Positions 1-8,595 of a stretch of DNA of 64,000 nucleotides are shown piece by piece. The stretch's first letter is position 1, and the number at the start of each line of letters is the position of its first letter. The DNA lies in contig NZ_WUMO01000011.1 in the NCBI RefSeq assembly GCF_009826975.1, positions 1 to 64,000 on the forward strand, written 5' to 3'. The position numbers were made by a program, and so were the translations under genes. The stretch is from Flavobacterium sp. HBTb2-11-1. Lineage in GTDB: Bacteria > Bacteroidota > Bacteroidia > Flavobacteriales > Flavobacteriaceae. The notes beneath the pieces are model-generated. The model saw only the letters and a list, made by a program, of their open reading frames with translations, made no database searches and had not been told where the DNA came from.

Positions 1-10
1 TATATGATTT

Positions 11-45
11 TTAAAAAAGCTGTCCCATTATTGGATAACAGCTTC
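11..45 (-). terminator. Terminator of the iminopeptidase gene
   Basis: Read on the minus strand, a stem of GCTGT...ACAGC with an internal CC/GG pair is followed by a run of six T. It lies about 50 nt past the stop codon of the minus-strand hydrolase gene. A second hairpin at 59-81 (gccgc/gcggc) is followed by a T tract on the plus strand and may end a gene from outside the window. Confidence 0.6.
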
Positions 46-96
46 AGTCCGGTAGAAAGCCGCGTTAGTGATGGAAGCGGCATCCTTTTTTAGAAG

Positions 97-1113
97 TTAC
101 AATTTATGGCTGTCAACGTCATTAATAAACTGAATTACACCATTCATAAATACTTTTTGATCGTCCCACATAGCTAAATGACTTCCGTTTGGGCAGTATA
201 AATAACTTCCTTTTTTAACTAATTTACTTTGTTCTTCCATTGCTTTTGGATCCATAGTATCATATTTGGCTCCGATCATTAAAGTTGGAATAGTGATTTC
301 ATGCAGTCTGTTTTTAATATCCCATTTAGCTAAACGGCCACTAATACCAAATTCACTTGGCCCTTGCATAAGGGTATATATTTCAGAATTGACATGTTTA
401 CTTGCGCGATTTAATCCGTCTGGCCATTCTTTTAAGCGACATAAATGCTCTTGATAGAAATTTGGAATCAATAATTCCATATATCTTGGATTGCTGAAAT
501 CTTTTTTAGCTTCTAAATTTCTAATTTCTTTTAAAATTTCTGGTTTCATTTGTTTTGCCAGAACCTCATCGGCATATTTACCATATTCTGGTGCACTTGC
601 CATCATATTAGCAACTAGTAATCCTTTCATGTTTTGTTGATATTTCAATGCATATTCCATTGCTAATATTCCACCCCAAGAATTTCCCAATACATAAAAA
701 TTGTCTTTATCAGCATTAATGGCTTTTCGAACTTGCTCTACCTCATCTACAAATCTGTCAATTGTCCATAAACTGTTCTCTTTTGGCTGATCACTATAGT
801 ATGATCCTAGCTGATCATATTCGTAAAACTCAAATCCTTCACGTTGGAAAAATGTTTCAAAACATTCCATGTATTCATGAGTCATTGCTGGGCCTCCGTG
901 CAGTAATAAAACTTTAATTTTTGAATTATTACCAAAACGTTTTGTCCAAACTTTAAATTCTCCGACGGGTGTTTTTATTGGTATCATTTTTACCCCTGCA
1001 GTTTCTACTTTTTCTTTCTCATATGTAAAATAGTCTGATAAAATATTAGTATTGTTTTCATTTTTACAAGATGTTAAAAGCAAAAGAGACGAAAGAGCAA
1101 TAATACTACGCAT
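97..1113 (-). CDS. Proline iminopeptidase-like alpha/beta hydrolase lipoprotein
   Basis: This is a 338-residue alpha/beta-hydrolase of the proline iminopeptidase type (peptidase family S33), which removes N-terminal proline or other residues from small peptides. The oxyanion-hole motif HGGP is near residue 73. The nucleophile elbow GNSWGG is near residues 143-148, the candidate acid is the Asp in GAKYDTMDP, and the His is in NGSHLAMWDD. The N terminus has a short hydrophobic stretch ending in LTSC, a lipobox, so the protein is probably a membrane-anchored periplasmic lipoprotein. The gene stands alone: the next gene is divergent and a terminator follows its stop codon. Substrate preference cannot be read from the sequence, and related members include amide hydrolases. 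Confidence 0.85.
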   Translation of the reverse strand: MRSIIALSSLLLLTSCKNENNTNILSDYFTYEKEKVETAGVKMIPIKTPVGEFKVWTKRFGNNSKIKVLLLHGGPAMTHEYMECFETFFQREGFEFYEYDQLGSYYSDQPKENSLWTIDRFVDEVEQVRKAINADKDNFYVLGNSWGGILAMEYALKYQQNMKGLLVANMMASAPEYGKYADEVLAKQMKPEILKEIRNLEAKKDFSNPRYMELLIPNFYQEHLCRLKEWPDGLNRASKHVNSEIYTLMQGPSEFGISGRLAKWDIKNRLHEITIPTLMIGAKYDTMDPKAMEEQSKLVKKGSYLYCPNGSHLAMWDDQKVFMNGVIQFINDVDSHKL

Positions 1114-1200
1114 AATTTTAGTTTTTAATGGTTTAGACTAATTTACAAATTAAATTTCGTAGTGTACTTTTTGATTGTATTATTTATGTTGAATTTAAAA

Positions 1201-1218
1201 ATCACTATTTATAGTGAT
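1201..1218. promoter_or_regulatory. Perfect palindrome upstream of the HYR/FG-GAP gene
   Basis: Eight-base arms ATCACTAT and ATAGTGAT flank a TT centre. The site is in the 171-nt divergent gap, 66 nt before the plus-strand start codon. It could be an operator or a small hairpin; no second copy was noticed. Confidence 0.35.
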
Positions 1219-1284
1219 GTGAAAGAAATAGTGAGATTATAGTTTTGCGCTTTAAATAGTATTAGCAAATTATAATACCTCAGT

Positions 1285-4200
1285 ATGATCAAATTTAAGA
1301 TTTTAATTAAAAAAGCAAATTTAGTTTTACTGCTTATCATTCCCTTTTTTTTTGTAACGGCTTATGCGCAGGAAATAGATTTTACTAAGTCAGATGTAAA
1401 TATTGTTACCCTTATTAATGATAACAATATGAAGTCAACAAGTAAAAAAATAAAAACTGTCGCCAAATTCAGTTCTAAGTCAGCTAAATCTTCTGCTGAT
1501 ACAGAACCACCAGCATTGACTTGTCCTCCGAGTCAGAAATTGACTTGTGGGATGCTTGTTCCGAGTTATTTTGATCTGTTAACTGTAAATGATAATCTTG
1601 ATACTGAAATAGATGTAACTCAATATCCTGGAGAGGGTTCTTTTTTTTATGATGGAATGGAAATTCAATTTACGGCTAAAGATGATGCAGGAAACACAAG
1701 CAGTTGCAGCATTATTGTTACTTCTGTTAATCCAGATGTAGCTCCTCCAACATTTACTTGTCCGACAAATATTAAATTAAATTGTGGCGATGCTATACCA
1801 AATTATGCAATAAGTCCCATTATGAATCTCAAGGATGATTGCAGTATTAATTTAAAATATAAAATGACTCCCGCAGCAGGAACCATTTTTTATGGTAATC
1901 CAACTCCTATTGAAATAGAGTATTCTGATAAAACTGGGAATAAATCATATTGTAATTTTACCATTACTTCTAATCCAGATGTTATAAAACCAGTTATTTC
2001 AAACTGTCCAGGAGTTCAGTTTTTGGCATGTGGATCAGTTCTTCCAGACTATAAAACCTGGGTGACAGTTAGTGATAATTGCGATGGAATTCTAACTATA
2101 TCTCAAACGCCATCTCCAGGAACTGCTTTTACGCCTGGAATGACAGTTACTCTTATGGTAAAAGATGCTTCAAATAATACTTCTGCTTGCAGTTTCGTAA
2201 TTAATGCTTCAGCCGATACTGTAAAACCTGTTATAACTAATTGCCCTAGTAATCAAACTTTAGCAATTGGGGATGCTATTCCTGATTACTTGGGCTTAAT
2301 ACATGTAACAGATAATTGTGACACTAATCCGATAGTAACGCAAGTGCCGATACCGGGAACTATTTTTACTTCAGGAACGAATGTAGTTATTTCAGCAAAA
2401 GATGCATCAGGAAATATATCAGTATGTAATTTTTACATAAATCCCTTGGGGGGAGATTTACCCCCAATCTTAAGCTGTCCTTCAGGAATGGAATTGTACA
2501 AAAATTCAACGTTACCAAACTATATATCCTATTTAACTGCTTTAAGTGATGACCTTACAGATAATTTTGATCTCATTTTTACGCAAACTCCACCTCAGGG
2601 AACACTTTTTACAGCAGATACAAATGTTACCATTACAGCTAAAGACGCATCAGGAAACATTAATTTTTGCACATTTTTAGTAAAATTAAAGACTGTTAAG
2701 CAGGATATTGACTGTAAAACAACTTCTATAAATGTGAATAATCTTTATGGTGATAATGGATTCTCTATTTATGGCGAAATTTTAGCCAGAGAAGCTGGGT
2801 TTAGTGTTAATAACGCCGGAGATGTAAATGGTGATGGAATAAAAGATTTAATTATTGGAGCTCCCGGAAATTATAATCCATGGTATGGAGCTTCAAAAAT
2901 TTATAAGATAATACCAGGTGCTGCTTATGTAATATTTGGCAAAGCTTCGGGATTTGCACCAAATATTGATTTAGGCTTACTGGATGGTACGAATGGTTTT
3001 GCGATACGAAATGACATTTCGTCTTCTAATTTTCCTTTAACAGGATACGATGTCAGCAGTGCGGGAGATATAAATGGCGATGGAATTGGAGATTTTATGG
3101 TAAGTGATCCATACAGACATTCGTCCTACGGTCCAGAAGCTGGGCATACCTATATTATATTTGGGAAAAAAAGCGGTTTTCCTGCCGAAATAAAACTTTC
3201 GTCGCTAAATGGTTCTAATGGTTTTACTCTCATAGGCAATGAAAATTATGCAGCTACAGGATCAAGTATAGATCTTATAGGAGATATTAATTCTGATGGT
3301 TTTCAGGATATTGCAGTTATTACTTCAGGTTCGGGAGCAGTGAATGGCAAGTGTTTTGTTGTGTACGGCAGAGCAGGAGGATTTCCGGCAATATTGAGAA
3401 CTTTTGAACTTAACGGAACAAATGGATTTACAATTGAAGGAGATGCTTCTACGGGAAAATTGGGTCGGTCGGTTTCTGGTTTGGGAGATGTCAATGGAGA
3501 TGGGATTGTAGATATTGCTTTAGGCTCTTATAACGGATCAGATCAAAAACGTAAGTATGTTGTTTTTGGACGCTCCAATAACTTTCCAGCAAATTTTAAT
3601 ATTTCAGCTTTAAATGGAACAAACGGATTTATAATTGAAAACTCAGAAACTGCTTTGGATTCTTATAATGGAATTGAAAAAGCAGGAGATTTAAATAACG
3701 ATGGCATTAATGATATTGCTATTACAGGACAGTATGTTTTGTTTGGGAAAACTGTTTTTCCTGTTCTAGTAGATTTAAAAAATCTTGACGGTACTAATGG
3801 CTTTAAAATAAACGGTGTAAGTGCTGGTAATAGTTTTGGTTACGCTGGAGATTTTAATGGCGATACTATTGATGACTTATTTGTGCATGATCCTGGAACT
3901 ACTTATATCTTTTTTGGAAAGAAGATTTGGACAGCTACTGTAAGTCCAAGTACCGATAAGAATTTTAGAATTATGTCTGATTATCTTTACGAGTATAGTG
4001 TAAATTATGCAGGAGACGTTAATAATGATGGTGTCAGTGATATTATAATTGGTAATCCTTACAATTCCTATGGTTCAAATTTGAAAGTAAATTATAATCC
4101 AGGAAAAGCTTTTGTTGTTTTTGGAAAAAAAGTAACAGATACTCAGAAACCAGTTATAGCCAATTGTCCTTCTAATGAAGTTGTTTCAACTGGATTTCCT

Positions 4201-7023
4201 ATTCCAGATTATAAAAATGTTATAACCGTTACAGATAATTGTGATTCAAATCCGACTGTAACGCAAGTTCCAGCGCCATGGACAATTTTTGATGGCGTCA
4301 CCAAAGATGTCACGTTGACCGTTACAGATAAAAGTGGAAATTTTGAGATTTGTACTTTTAAAATTTCAAATGATGCTGATACCGAGGCGCCTGTTTTAAC
4401 TTGTCCTTCAGATCAGTTGCTCAATTGTAAAAGTTTAGTTCCAAATTATTTGAATTTGGTTACAGTTTCTGATAATAAAGACACAGCACCCATACTAACA
4501 CAAGATCCAATTGCAGGAACTGCTTTTACAGACGGAATGGTCATCACAATTACGGCAAAAGATGTTTCCAATAATAGTTCCACTTGCAGTTTTAAAGTTA
4601 ACGCTTCCGCAGATGCGACAGCGCCAGTAATTGCGTGCATAGGAGATCAGATTTTATCATGCGGAGCAGTAATTCCAGATTATAGAGCTTTAATAACCGT
4701 TACAGATAATTGTGACGCTACACCTGTAATTACGCAGAATCCAATAGCTGGAACTGCTTTTACAGATGGAATGGCCATTACAATCTCTGCAAAAGATGCA
4801 TCCAACAATGAATCGTATTGCAGTTTTAAAGTTAACGCTTCCGCAGATGTGACAGCGCCAGTAATTGCGTGCATCGGAGATCAGATTTTATCATGCGGCA
4901 GTACAATTCCAGATTATACGCTTTTAGTTACAGCAAATGATAATTGCGATCCTTATCCTGTGATTACTCAAAATCCGTCTGTGGGAAGTGTTTTTACAGA
5001 TGGAATGGCCATTACAATTACAGCAAAAGATGTTTCCAATAATAGTTCCACTTGCAGTTTTAAAGTTAACGCTTCCGCAGATTTGACAGCGCCAGTAATT
5101 GCGTGCATAGGAGATCAAATTTTATCATGCGGCAGTACAATTCCAGATTATACGCTTTTAGTTACAGCAAATGATAACTGCGATCCTTATCCTGTGATTA
5201 CTCAAAAACCGTCTGCTGGAACTGCTTTTACAGACGGAATGACCATCACAATTACAGCAAAAGATATTTCCAATAATAGTTCCACTTGCAGTTTTAAAGT
5301 AAACGCTTCTGCAGATGTTACAGCGCCAGTAATTGCGTGCATAGGAGATCAAACTTTATCATGCGGCAATATAATTCCAGATTATACGCCTTTAGTTACA
5401 GCAAATGATAACTGCGATCCTTATCCCGTGATTACTCAAAATCCGTCTGCAGGAAGTGTTTTTACAGATGGAATGGTCATCACAATTGCAGCAAAAGATG
5501 TTTCCAATAATAGTTCCACTTGCAGTTTTAAAGTTAACGCTTCCGCGGATGTGACAGCGCCTGTAATTGCGTGCATAGGCGATCAGACTTTATCATGTAG
5601 CAGTACAATTCCAAATTATACGCTTTTAGTTACAGCAAATGATAATTGCGATCCTTATCCTGTGATTACTCAAAATCCGTCTGCTGGAACTGCTTTTATA
5701 GACGGAATGGAGATTACTATAACAGCCAGAGACGTTTCCAATAATAGTTCCACTTGCAGTTTTAAAGTTAACGCTTCCGCGGATGTGACAGCGCCAGTAA
5801 TTGCGTGCATAGGAGATCAAACCTTATCATGTGGCAGTACAATTCCAGATTATACGCCTTTAGTTATAGCAAATGATAATTGCGATCCTTATCCTGTGAT
5901 TACTCAAAATCCGTCTGCGGGAAGTGTTTTTACAGATGGAATGGAGATTACTATAACAGCCAGAGACGTTTCCAATAATAGTTCTACTTGCAGTTTTAAA
6001 GTTAATGCTTCTCCCGATATAACAGCACCGTCAATTACTTGTATTGCAGATCAGAATTTAAATATTGCAGATGTTCTTCCAGATTATCGAACGATGATTA
6101 CTGCAACTGATAATTGCGATTCGAATTTAACTGTCACACAAATTCCGTCTTCTGGATCAAATGTAACTGACGGAATGAATGTAACAATTAATGCTTCAGA
6201 TAATAGTGGAAATAGTACGTCGTGCACCTTTAAAATTAATGTTGCAAAAGATACACAGCCACCAGTTTTTACTTGCATTGCAGATCAAATGTTTGACTGT
6301 AGTGTAAGTCAGGTTCCGGATTACACCAAAATGATTTTTGCAAGTGATAATACAGATCCAAACCCTGTAATAACGCAGTCTCCAGCGCCAGGAACAGCAT
6401 TTTTAGACGGAATGACTATTACCATAAAAGTTTCAGATAAAAGTAACAATGTTTCAGCATGCTCCTTTCAGCTTTTCAGCTATCCAATTTTTGTTGATGC
6501 AGGAGAAGATGCAGAAATTAATCAGGGAGACTCTATTCAATTGTATGCTATTGCTTTAGAAGATGGTGTTTTTTCATGGTCGCCTGCAACAGGATTAAAT
6601 AATAGTAAAATCGGAAATCCAATTGCTAAACCATCAGAAACCACAACTTACAAAGTAGTTTTTACAAACAAAGAAGGGTGCGAAACAGAAGATTTGGTGA
6701 CTGTAACTGTAATTCCTCCTATTGAAAAAGATGAAACTAAATATGGTTTTTCTCCAAATGGAGACGGAATTAATGATTTTTGGGAAATTGACGGAATAAC
6801 AGATTATCCAGAGAATGAAGTCCTGATTTACAGCCGTTGGGGGGATTTGGTTTACCATACAAAAGGTTACGACAACGCCACCAATGTTTTTAGTGGAATT
6901 GCTAATAAGAGCCGAAATCTTGGAGCCAATCAGCTTCCCGAAGGAACTTATTTCTTTGAAATCCGTGTCAATCAGCCCCATCATTTTAAGAAAACCAAGG
7001 GATATCTTGTTTTAAAACGTTAA
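1285..7023 (+). CDS. Giant secreted HYR / FG-GAP adhesin with T9SS type B sorting domain
   Basis: This 1912-residue protein starts with a hydrophobic signal peptide (cleavage likely after AYA-Q near residue 29). HYR domains, each beginning like DxxxPxxxCP and containing DGMxITxTAKDxSNN, run from about residue 55 to 475. About seven FG-GAP repeats follow (roughly 490-950) with calcium-type DxNxDGxxD loops such as DVNGDGIKD and DLNNDGIND. More HYR domains then continue to about residue 1730. The C terminus carries the gliding-motility-associated domain (YGFSPNGDGINDFWEI...IYSRWGDLVY...GTYFFEIRV), the usual T9SS type B sorting signal. It is probably exported by T9SS and held at or released from the cell surface, and it may act in adhesion. 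The PorP/SprF-like gene starts 3 nt after the stop codon, the common pairing for type B substrates. The 78-residue repeats are almost identical at DNA level. Confidence 0.92.
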   Translation: MIKFKILIKKANLVLLLIIPFFFVTAYAQEIDFTKSDVNIVTLINDNNMKSTSKKIKTVAKFSSKSAKSSADTEPPALTCPPSQKLTCGMLVPSYFDLLTVNDNLDTEIDVTQYPGEGSFFYDGMEIQFTAKDDAGNTSSCSIIVTSVNPDVAPPTFTCPTNIKLNCGDAIPNYAISPIMNLKDDCSINLKYKMTPAAGTIFYGNPTPIEIEYSDKTGNKSYCNFTITSNPDVIKPVISNCPGVQFLACGSVLPDYKTWVTVSDNCDGILTISQTPSPGTAFTPGMTVTLMVKDASNNTSACSFVINASADTVKPVITNCPSNQTLAIGDAIPDYLGLIHVTDNCDTNPIVTQVPIPGTIFTSGTNVVISAKDASGNISVCNFYINPLGGDLPPILSCPSGMELYKNSTLPNYISYLTALSDDLTDNFDLIFTQTPPQGTLFTADTNVTITAKDASGNINFCTFLVKLKTVKQDIDCKTTSINVNNLYGDNGFSIYGEILAREAGFSVNNAGDVNGDGIKDLIIGAPGNYNPWYGASKIYKIIPGAAYVIFGKASGFAPNIDLGLLDGTNGFAIRNDISSSNFPLTGYDVSSAGDINGDGIGDFMVSDPYRHSSYGPEAGHTYIIFGKKSGFPAEIKLSSLNGSNGFTLIGNENYAATGSSIDLIGDINSDGFQDIAVITSGSGAVNGKCFVVYGRAGGFPAILRTFELNGTNGFTIEGDASTGKLGRSVSGLGDVNGDGIVDIALGSYNGSDQKRKYVVFGRSNNFPANFNISALNGTNGFIIENSETALDSYNGIEKAGDLNNDGINDIAITGQYVLFGKTVFPVLVDLKNLDGTNGFKINGVSAGNSFGYAGDFNGDTIDDLFVHDPGTTYIFFGKKIWTATVSPSTDKNFRIMSDYLYEYSVNYAGDVNNDGVSDIIIGNPYNSYGSNLKVNYNPGKAFVVFGKKVTDTQKPVIANCPSNEVVSTGFPIPDYKNVITVTDNCDSNPTVTQVPAPWTIFDGVTKDVTLTVTDKSGNFEICTFKISNDADTEAPVLTCPSDQLLNCKSLVPNYLNLVTVSDNKDTAPILTQDPIAGTAFTDGMVITITAKDVSNNSSTCSFKVNASADATAPVIACIGDQILSCGAVIPDYRALITVTDNCDATPVITQNPIAGTAFTDGMAITISAKDASNNESYCSFKVNASADVTAPVIACIGDQILSCGSTIPDYTLLVTANDNCDPYPVITQNPSVGSVFTDGMAITITAKDVSNNSSTCSFKVNASADLTAPVIACIGDQILSCGSTIPDYTLLVTANDNCDPYPVITQKPSAGTAFTDGMTITITAKDISNNSSTCSFKVNASADVTAPVIACIGDQTLSCGNIIPDYTPLVTANDNCDPYPVITQNPSAGSVFTDGMVITIAAKDVSNNSSTCSFKVNASADVTAPVIACIGDQTLSCSSTIPNYTLLVTANDNCDPYPVITQNPSAGTAFIDGMEITITARDVSNNSSTCSFKVNASADVTAPVIACIGDQTLSCGSTIPDYTPLVIANDNCDPYPVITQNPSAGSVFTDGMEITITARDVSNNSSTCSFKVNASPDITAPSITCIADQNLNIADVLPDYRTMITATDNCDSNLTVTQIPSSGSNVTDGMNVTINASDNSGNSTSCTFKINVAKDTQPPVFTCIADQMFDCSVSQVPDYTKMIFASDNTDPNPVITQSPAPGTAFLDGMTITIKVSDKSNNVSACSFQLFSYPIFVDAGEDAEINQGDSIQLYAIALEDGVFSWSPATGLNNSKIGNPIAKPSETTTYKVVFTNKEGCETEDLVTVTVIPPIEKDETKYGFSPNGDGINDFWEIDGITDYPENEVLIYSRWGDLVYHTKGYDNATNVFSGIANKSRNLGANQLPEGTYFFEIRVNQPHHFKKTKGYLVLKR
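4617..6020 (+). repeat. Six tandem 234-bp repeats encoding HYR domains
   Basis: The phrase gacagcgcc (with small changes) recurs at 4617, 4851, 5085, 5319, 5553, 5787 and, diverged, at 6021. The spacing is exactly 234 bp, or 78 codons. The units differ at few positions, mostly around the DNCDPYPVITQ and FTDGM segments, so the array arose by recent tandem duplication and can plausibly change length by recombination or slippage. The unit before 4617 is clearly more diverged. Confidence 0.95.
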
Positions 7024-7026
7024 TTC

Positions 7027-7941
7027 ATGAAAAGTAAATTCAATATAATCTTAGCTTTATTTATAATCATCATTTTTTTAGAAAGAGCCTATGGACAGCA
7101 AACACCTGTTTTTTCAAGTTATAATTACAATGCCGTTTTAATAAATCCAGCCCATGCCGGATATTATTCGGATATAGATATTGCCATGACAACCAACGGA
7201 TATTTCAATTCGGTAGAAGGAAGTCCCAAGAATTTTGATCTTTCAGTAAATAAATTGACATGGGGAGAAAAAATAGGATTAGCAGCAGGGATTTCACATG
7301 ACCAAATAGGAGTGACTAATACAACCAATTTTTTTACTTCATATTCGTATAAAATTTACTATGATCCTGATTATAAATATGGAAAATGGTGGGCCTACGA
7401 TCCTAGTATTGTTTCATTTGGAGTAACGGCAGGAGCAATGCTTTACAACGAAAACCTGACCCGTTTGGGTCTTGAAAACGATCCAGAATTTCAGGAAAAT
7501 GTAAACAGTTTTACGCCTACTTTTGGTGTCGGATTTTTGTACAACAGAAATCAGGTTTATTTTGGTTTATCATCTCCAAATCTGTTAAGTTCTGCTTTTA
7601 ATTCGAGCAATAACACCCATTTAAAAAATGTCTATTATAGTTATTTTGGGTACAAATTTTTTACCAATCGTTTTGAAGAAGTACTGATAAACCCAAGCGT
7701 ATTATTTAAATATGTTGAAGGAGCACCCTTTCAGGCCGATCTAAATCTTTTAATCAATTACAAAAATAAAGTAGAATTTGGCGGAGGCTATCGAACTTCA
7801 AAAACATTGAATTTTTTAGCCGGTTTTCACCTTTCAGACAATTTCAGGGTTATCTGCACGTATAATAAATCGATCGATAATGTAGTAATTCCCGACACTT
7901 TTGGATTAGTTTTAAACTACAGGGCAGGAAAGGGATTTTAG
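7027..7941 (+). CDS. PorP/SprF-family outer membrane protein (T9SS type B partner)
   Basis: This is a 304-residue protein with a signal peptide (cleavage near AYG-Q) and the family opening QQTPVFSSYNYNAVLINPAHAGY. Many alternating, aromatic-ended strands typical of a beta barrel follow. The PorP/SprF family is associated with T9SS, and members are usually encoded directly after large substrates with a type B C-terminal domain, as here with a 3-nt gap. Its likely role is anchoring or handling the upstream adhesin at the outer membrane. Its stop codon abuts the stop codon of the convergent response-regulator gene with no base between. Confidence 0.88.
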   Translation: MKSKFNIILALFIIIIFLERAYGQQTPVFSSYNYNAVLINPAHAGYYSDIDIAMTTNGYFNSVEGSPKNFDLSVNKLTWGEKIGLAAGISHDQIGVTNTTNFFTSYSYKIYYDPDYKYGKWWAYDPSIVSFGVTAGAMLYNENLTRLGLENDPEFQENVNSFTPTFGVGFLYNRNQVYFGLSSPNLLSSAFNSSNNTHLKNVYYSYFGYKFFTNRFEEVLINPSVLFKYVEGAPFQADLNLLINYKNKVEFGGGYRTSKTLNFLAGFHLSDNFRVICTYNKSIDNVVIPDTFGLVLNYRAGKGF

Positions 7942-8583
7942 TTAATCAACTAAACCATTTTCGACTGCGTATTTTACAAGACCCGCCGTATTTTTAGCAT
8001 TCAATTTGGACAATAAATTACGGCGGTGCGTATTTACGGTATTTAAACTAATAAACGTTTTTTCGGCAATTTCTGCCGTATTATACTCATGTGCAATCAA
8101 CACCAGAATTTCTTTTTCTCTCGAACTCAATTCAGTTAAATTTGAAACCTGTTTTTCAATTCGAGAACTATTTGAAATATATTTTTCTTCTAATTCTTCT
8201 GCAAAGTAATTTTCGCCCGAAGCAATTGTGTTAATAGCCTTTAAAAGCTCTTCTTTTTCAGCATTTTTCAACAGATAGCCATTCACCCCAATTCGGATGA
8301 GTCTCGAAACAACCATCACATTGCTGTGTGTGCTTACAATCAGTATTTTGACATTTGGATATTGCTTCTTCAGGATTTTACTCAATTCAATTCCGTCCAT
8401 TTCAGGCATGCTGATATCCAAGATAACAAAATCTACAATTCCCTTTTTAACGATTTCTAGCGCTTCAATTCCGTTTATTGCTTTGTCGATAACGTTAATA
8501 TTAGGTTCCTGTTCCAAAAGAGCAGTAATTCCCTGAAGAAACATCGTATGATCGTCGGCAATAAGTAAGTTAACTGGGTTCAT
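7942..8583 (-). CDS. NarL/LuxR-type response regulator
   Basis: The protein has 213 residues. A receiver domain (about 1-125) has acidic residues DD at 10-11, the phosphorylatable Asp at residue 56 in VILDISMPEMDG, and the conserved Lys in LLKNAEKEE. A LuxR-type helix-turn-helix (about 145-210) has LSSREKEILVLIAHEYNTAEIAEKTFISLNTVNTHRRNLLSKL. It is encoded 12 nt downstream of a histidine kinase on the same strand, so the two form a two-component pair with the kinase first. No target gene can be assigned from the sequence. Confidence 0.93.
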   Translation of the reverse strand: MNPVNLLIADDHTMFLQGITALLEQEPNINVIDKAINGIEALEIVKKGIVDFVILDISMPEMDGIELSKILKKQYPNVKILIVSTHSNVMVVSRLIRIGVNGYLLKNAEKEELLKAINTIASGENYFAEELEEKYISNSSRIEKQVSNLTELSSREKEILVLIAHEYNTAEIAEKTFISLNTVNTHRRNLLSKLNAKNTAGLVKYAVENGLVD

Positions 8584-8595
8584 TCAACAAATATA

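Noticed and set aside
4446..5820. Series of 64-codon open frames on the minus strand
   Set aside because: They are spaced by the HYR repeat length and are shadows of the plus-strand tandem array.
4617..6020. CRISPR array
   Set aside because: The 234-bp repeats are in-frame coding units without spacers; no short spaced repeats were seen anywhere in the window.
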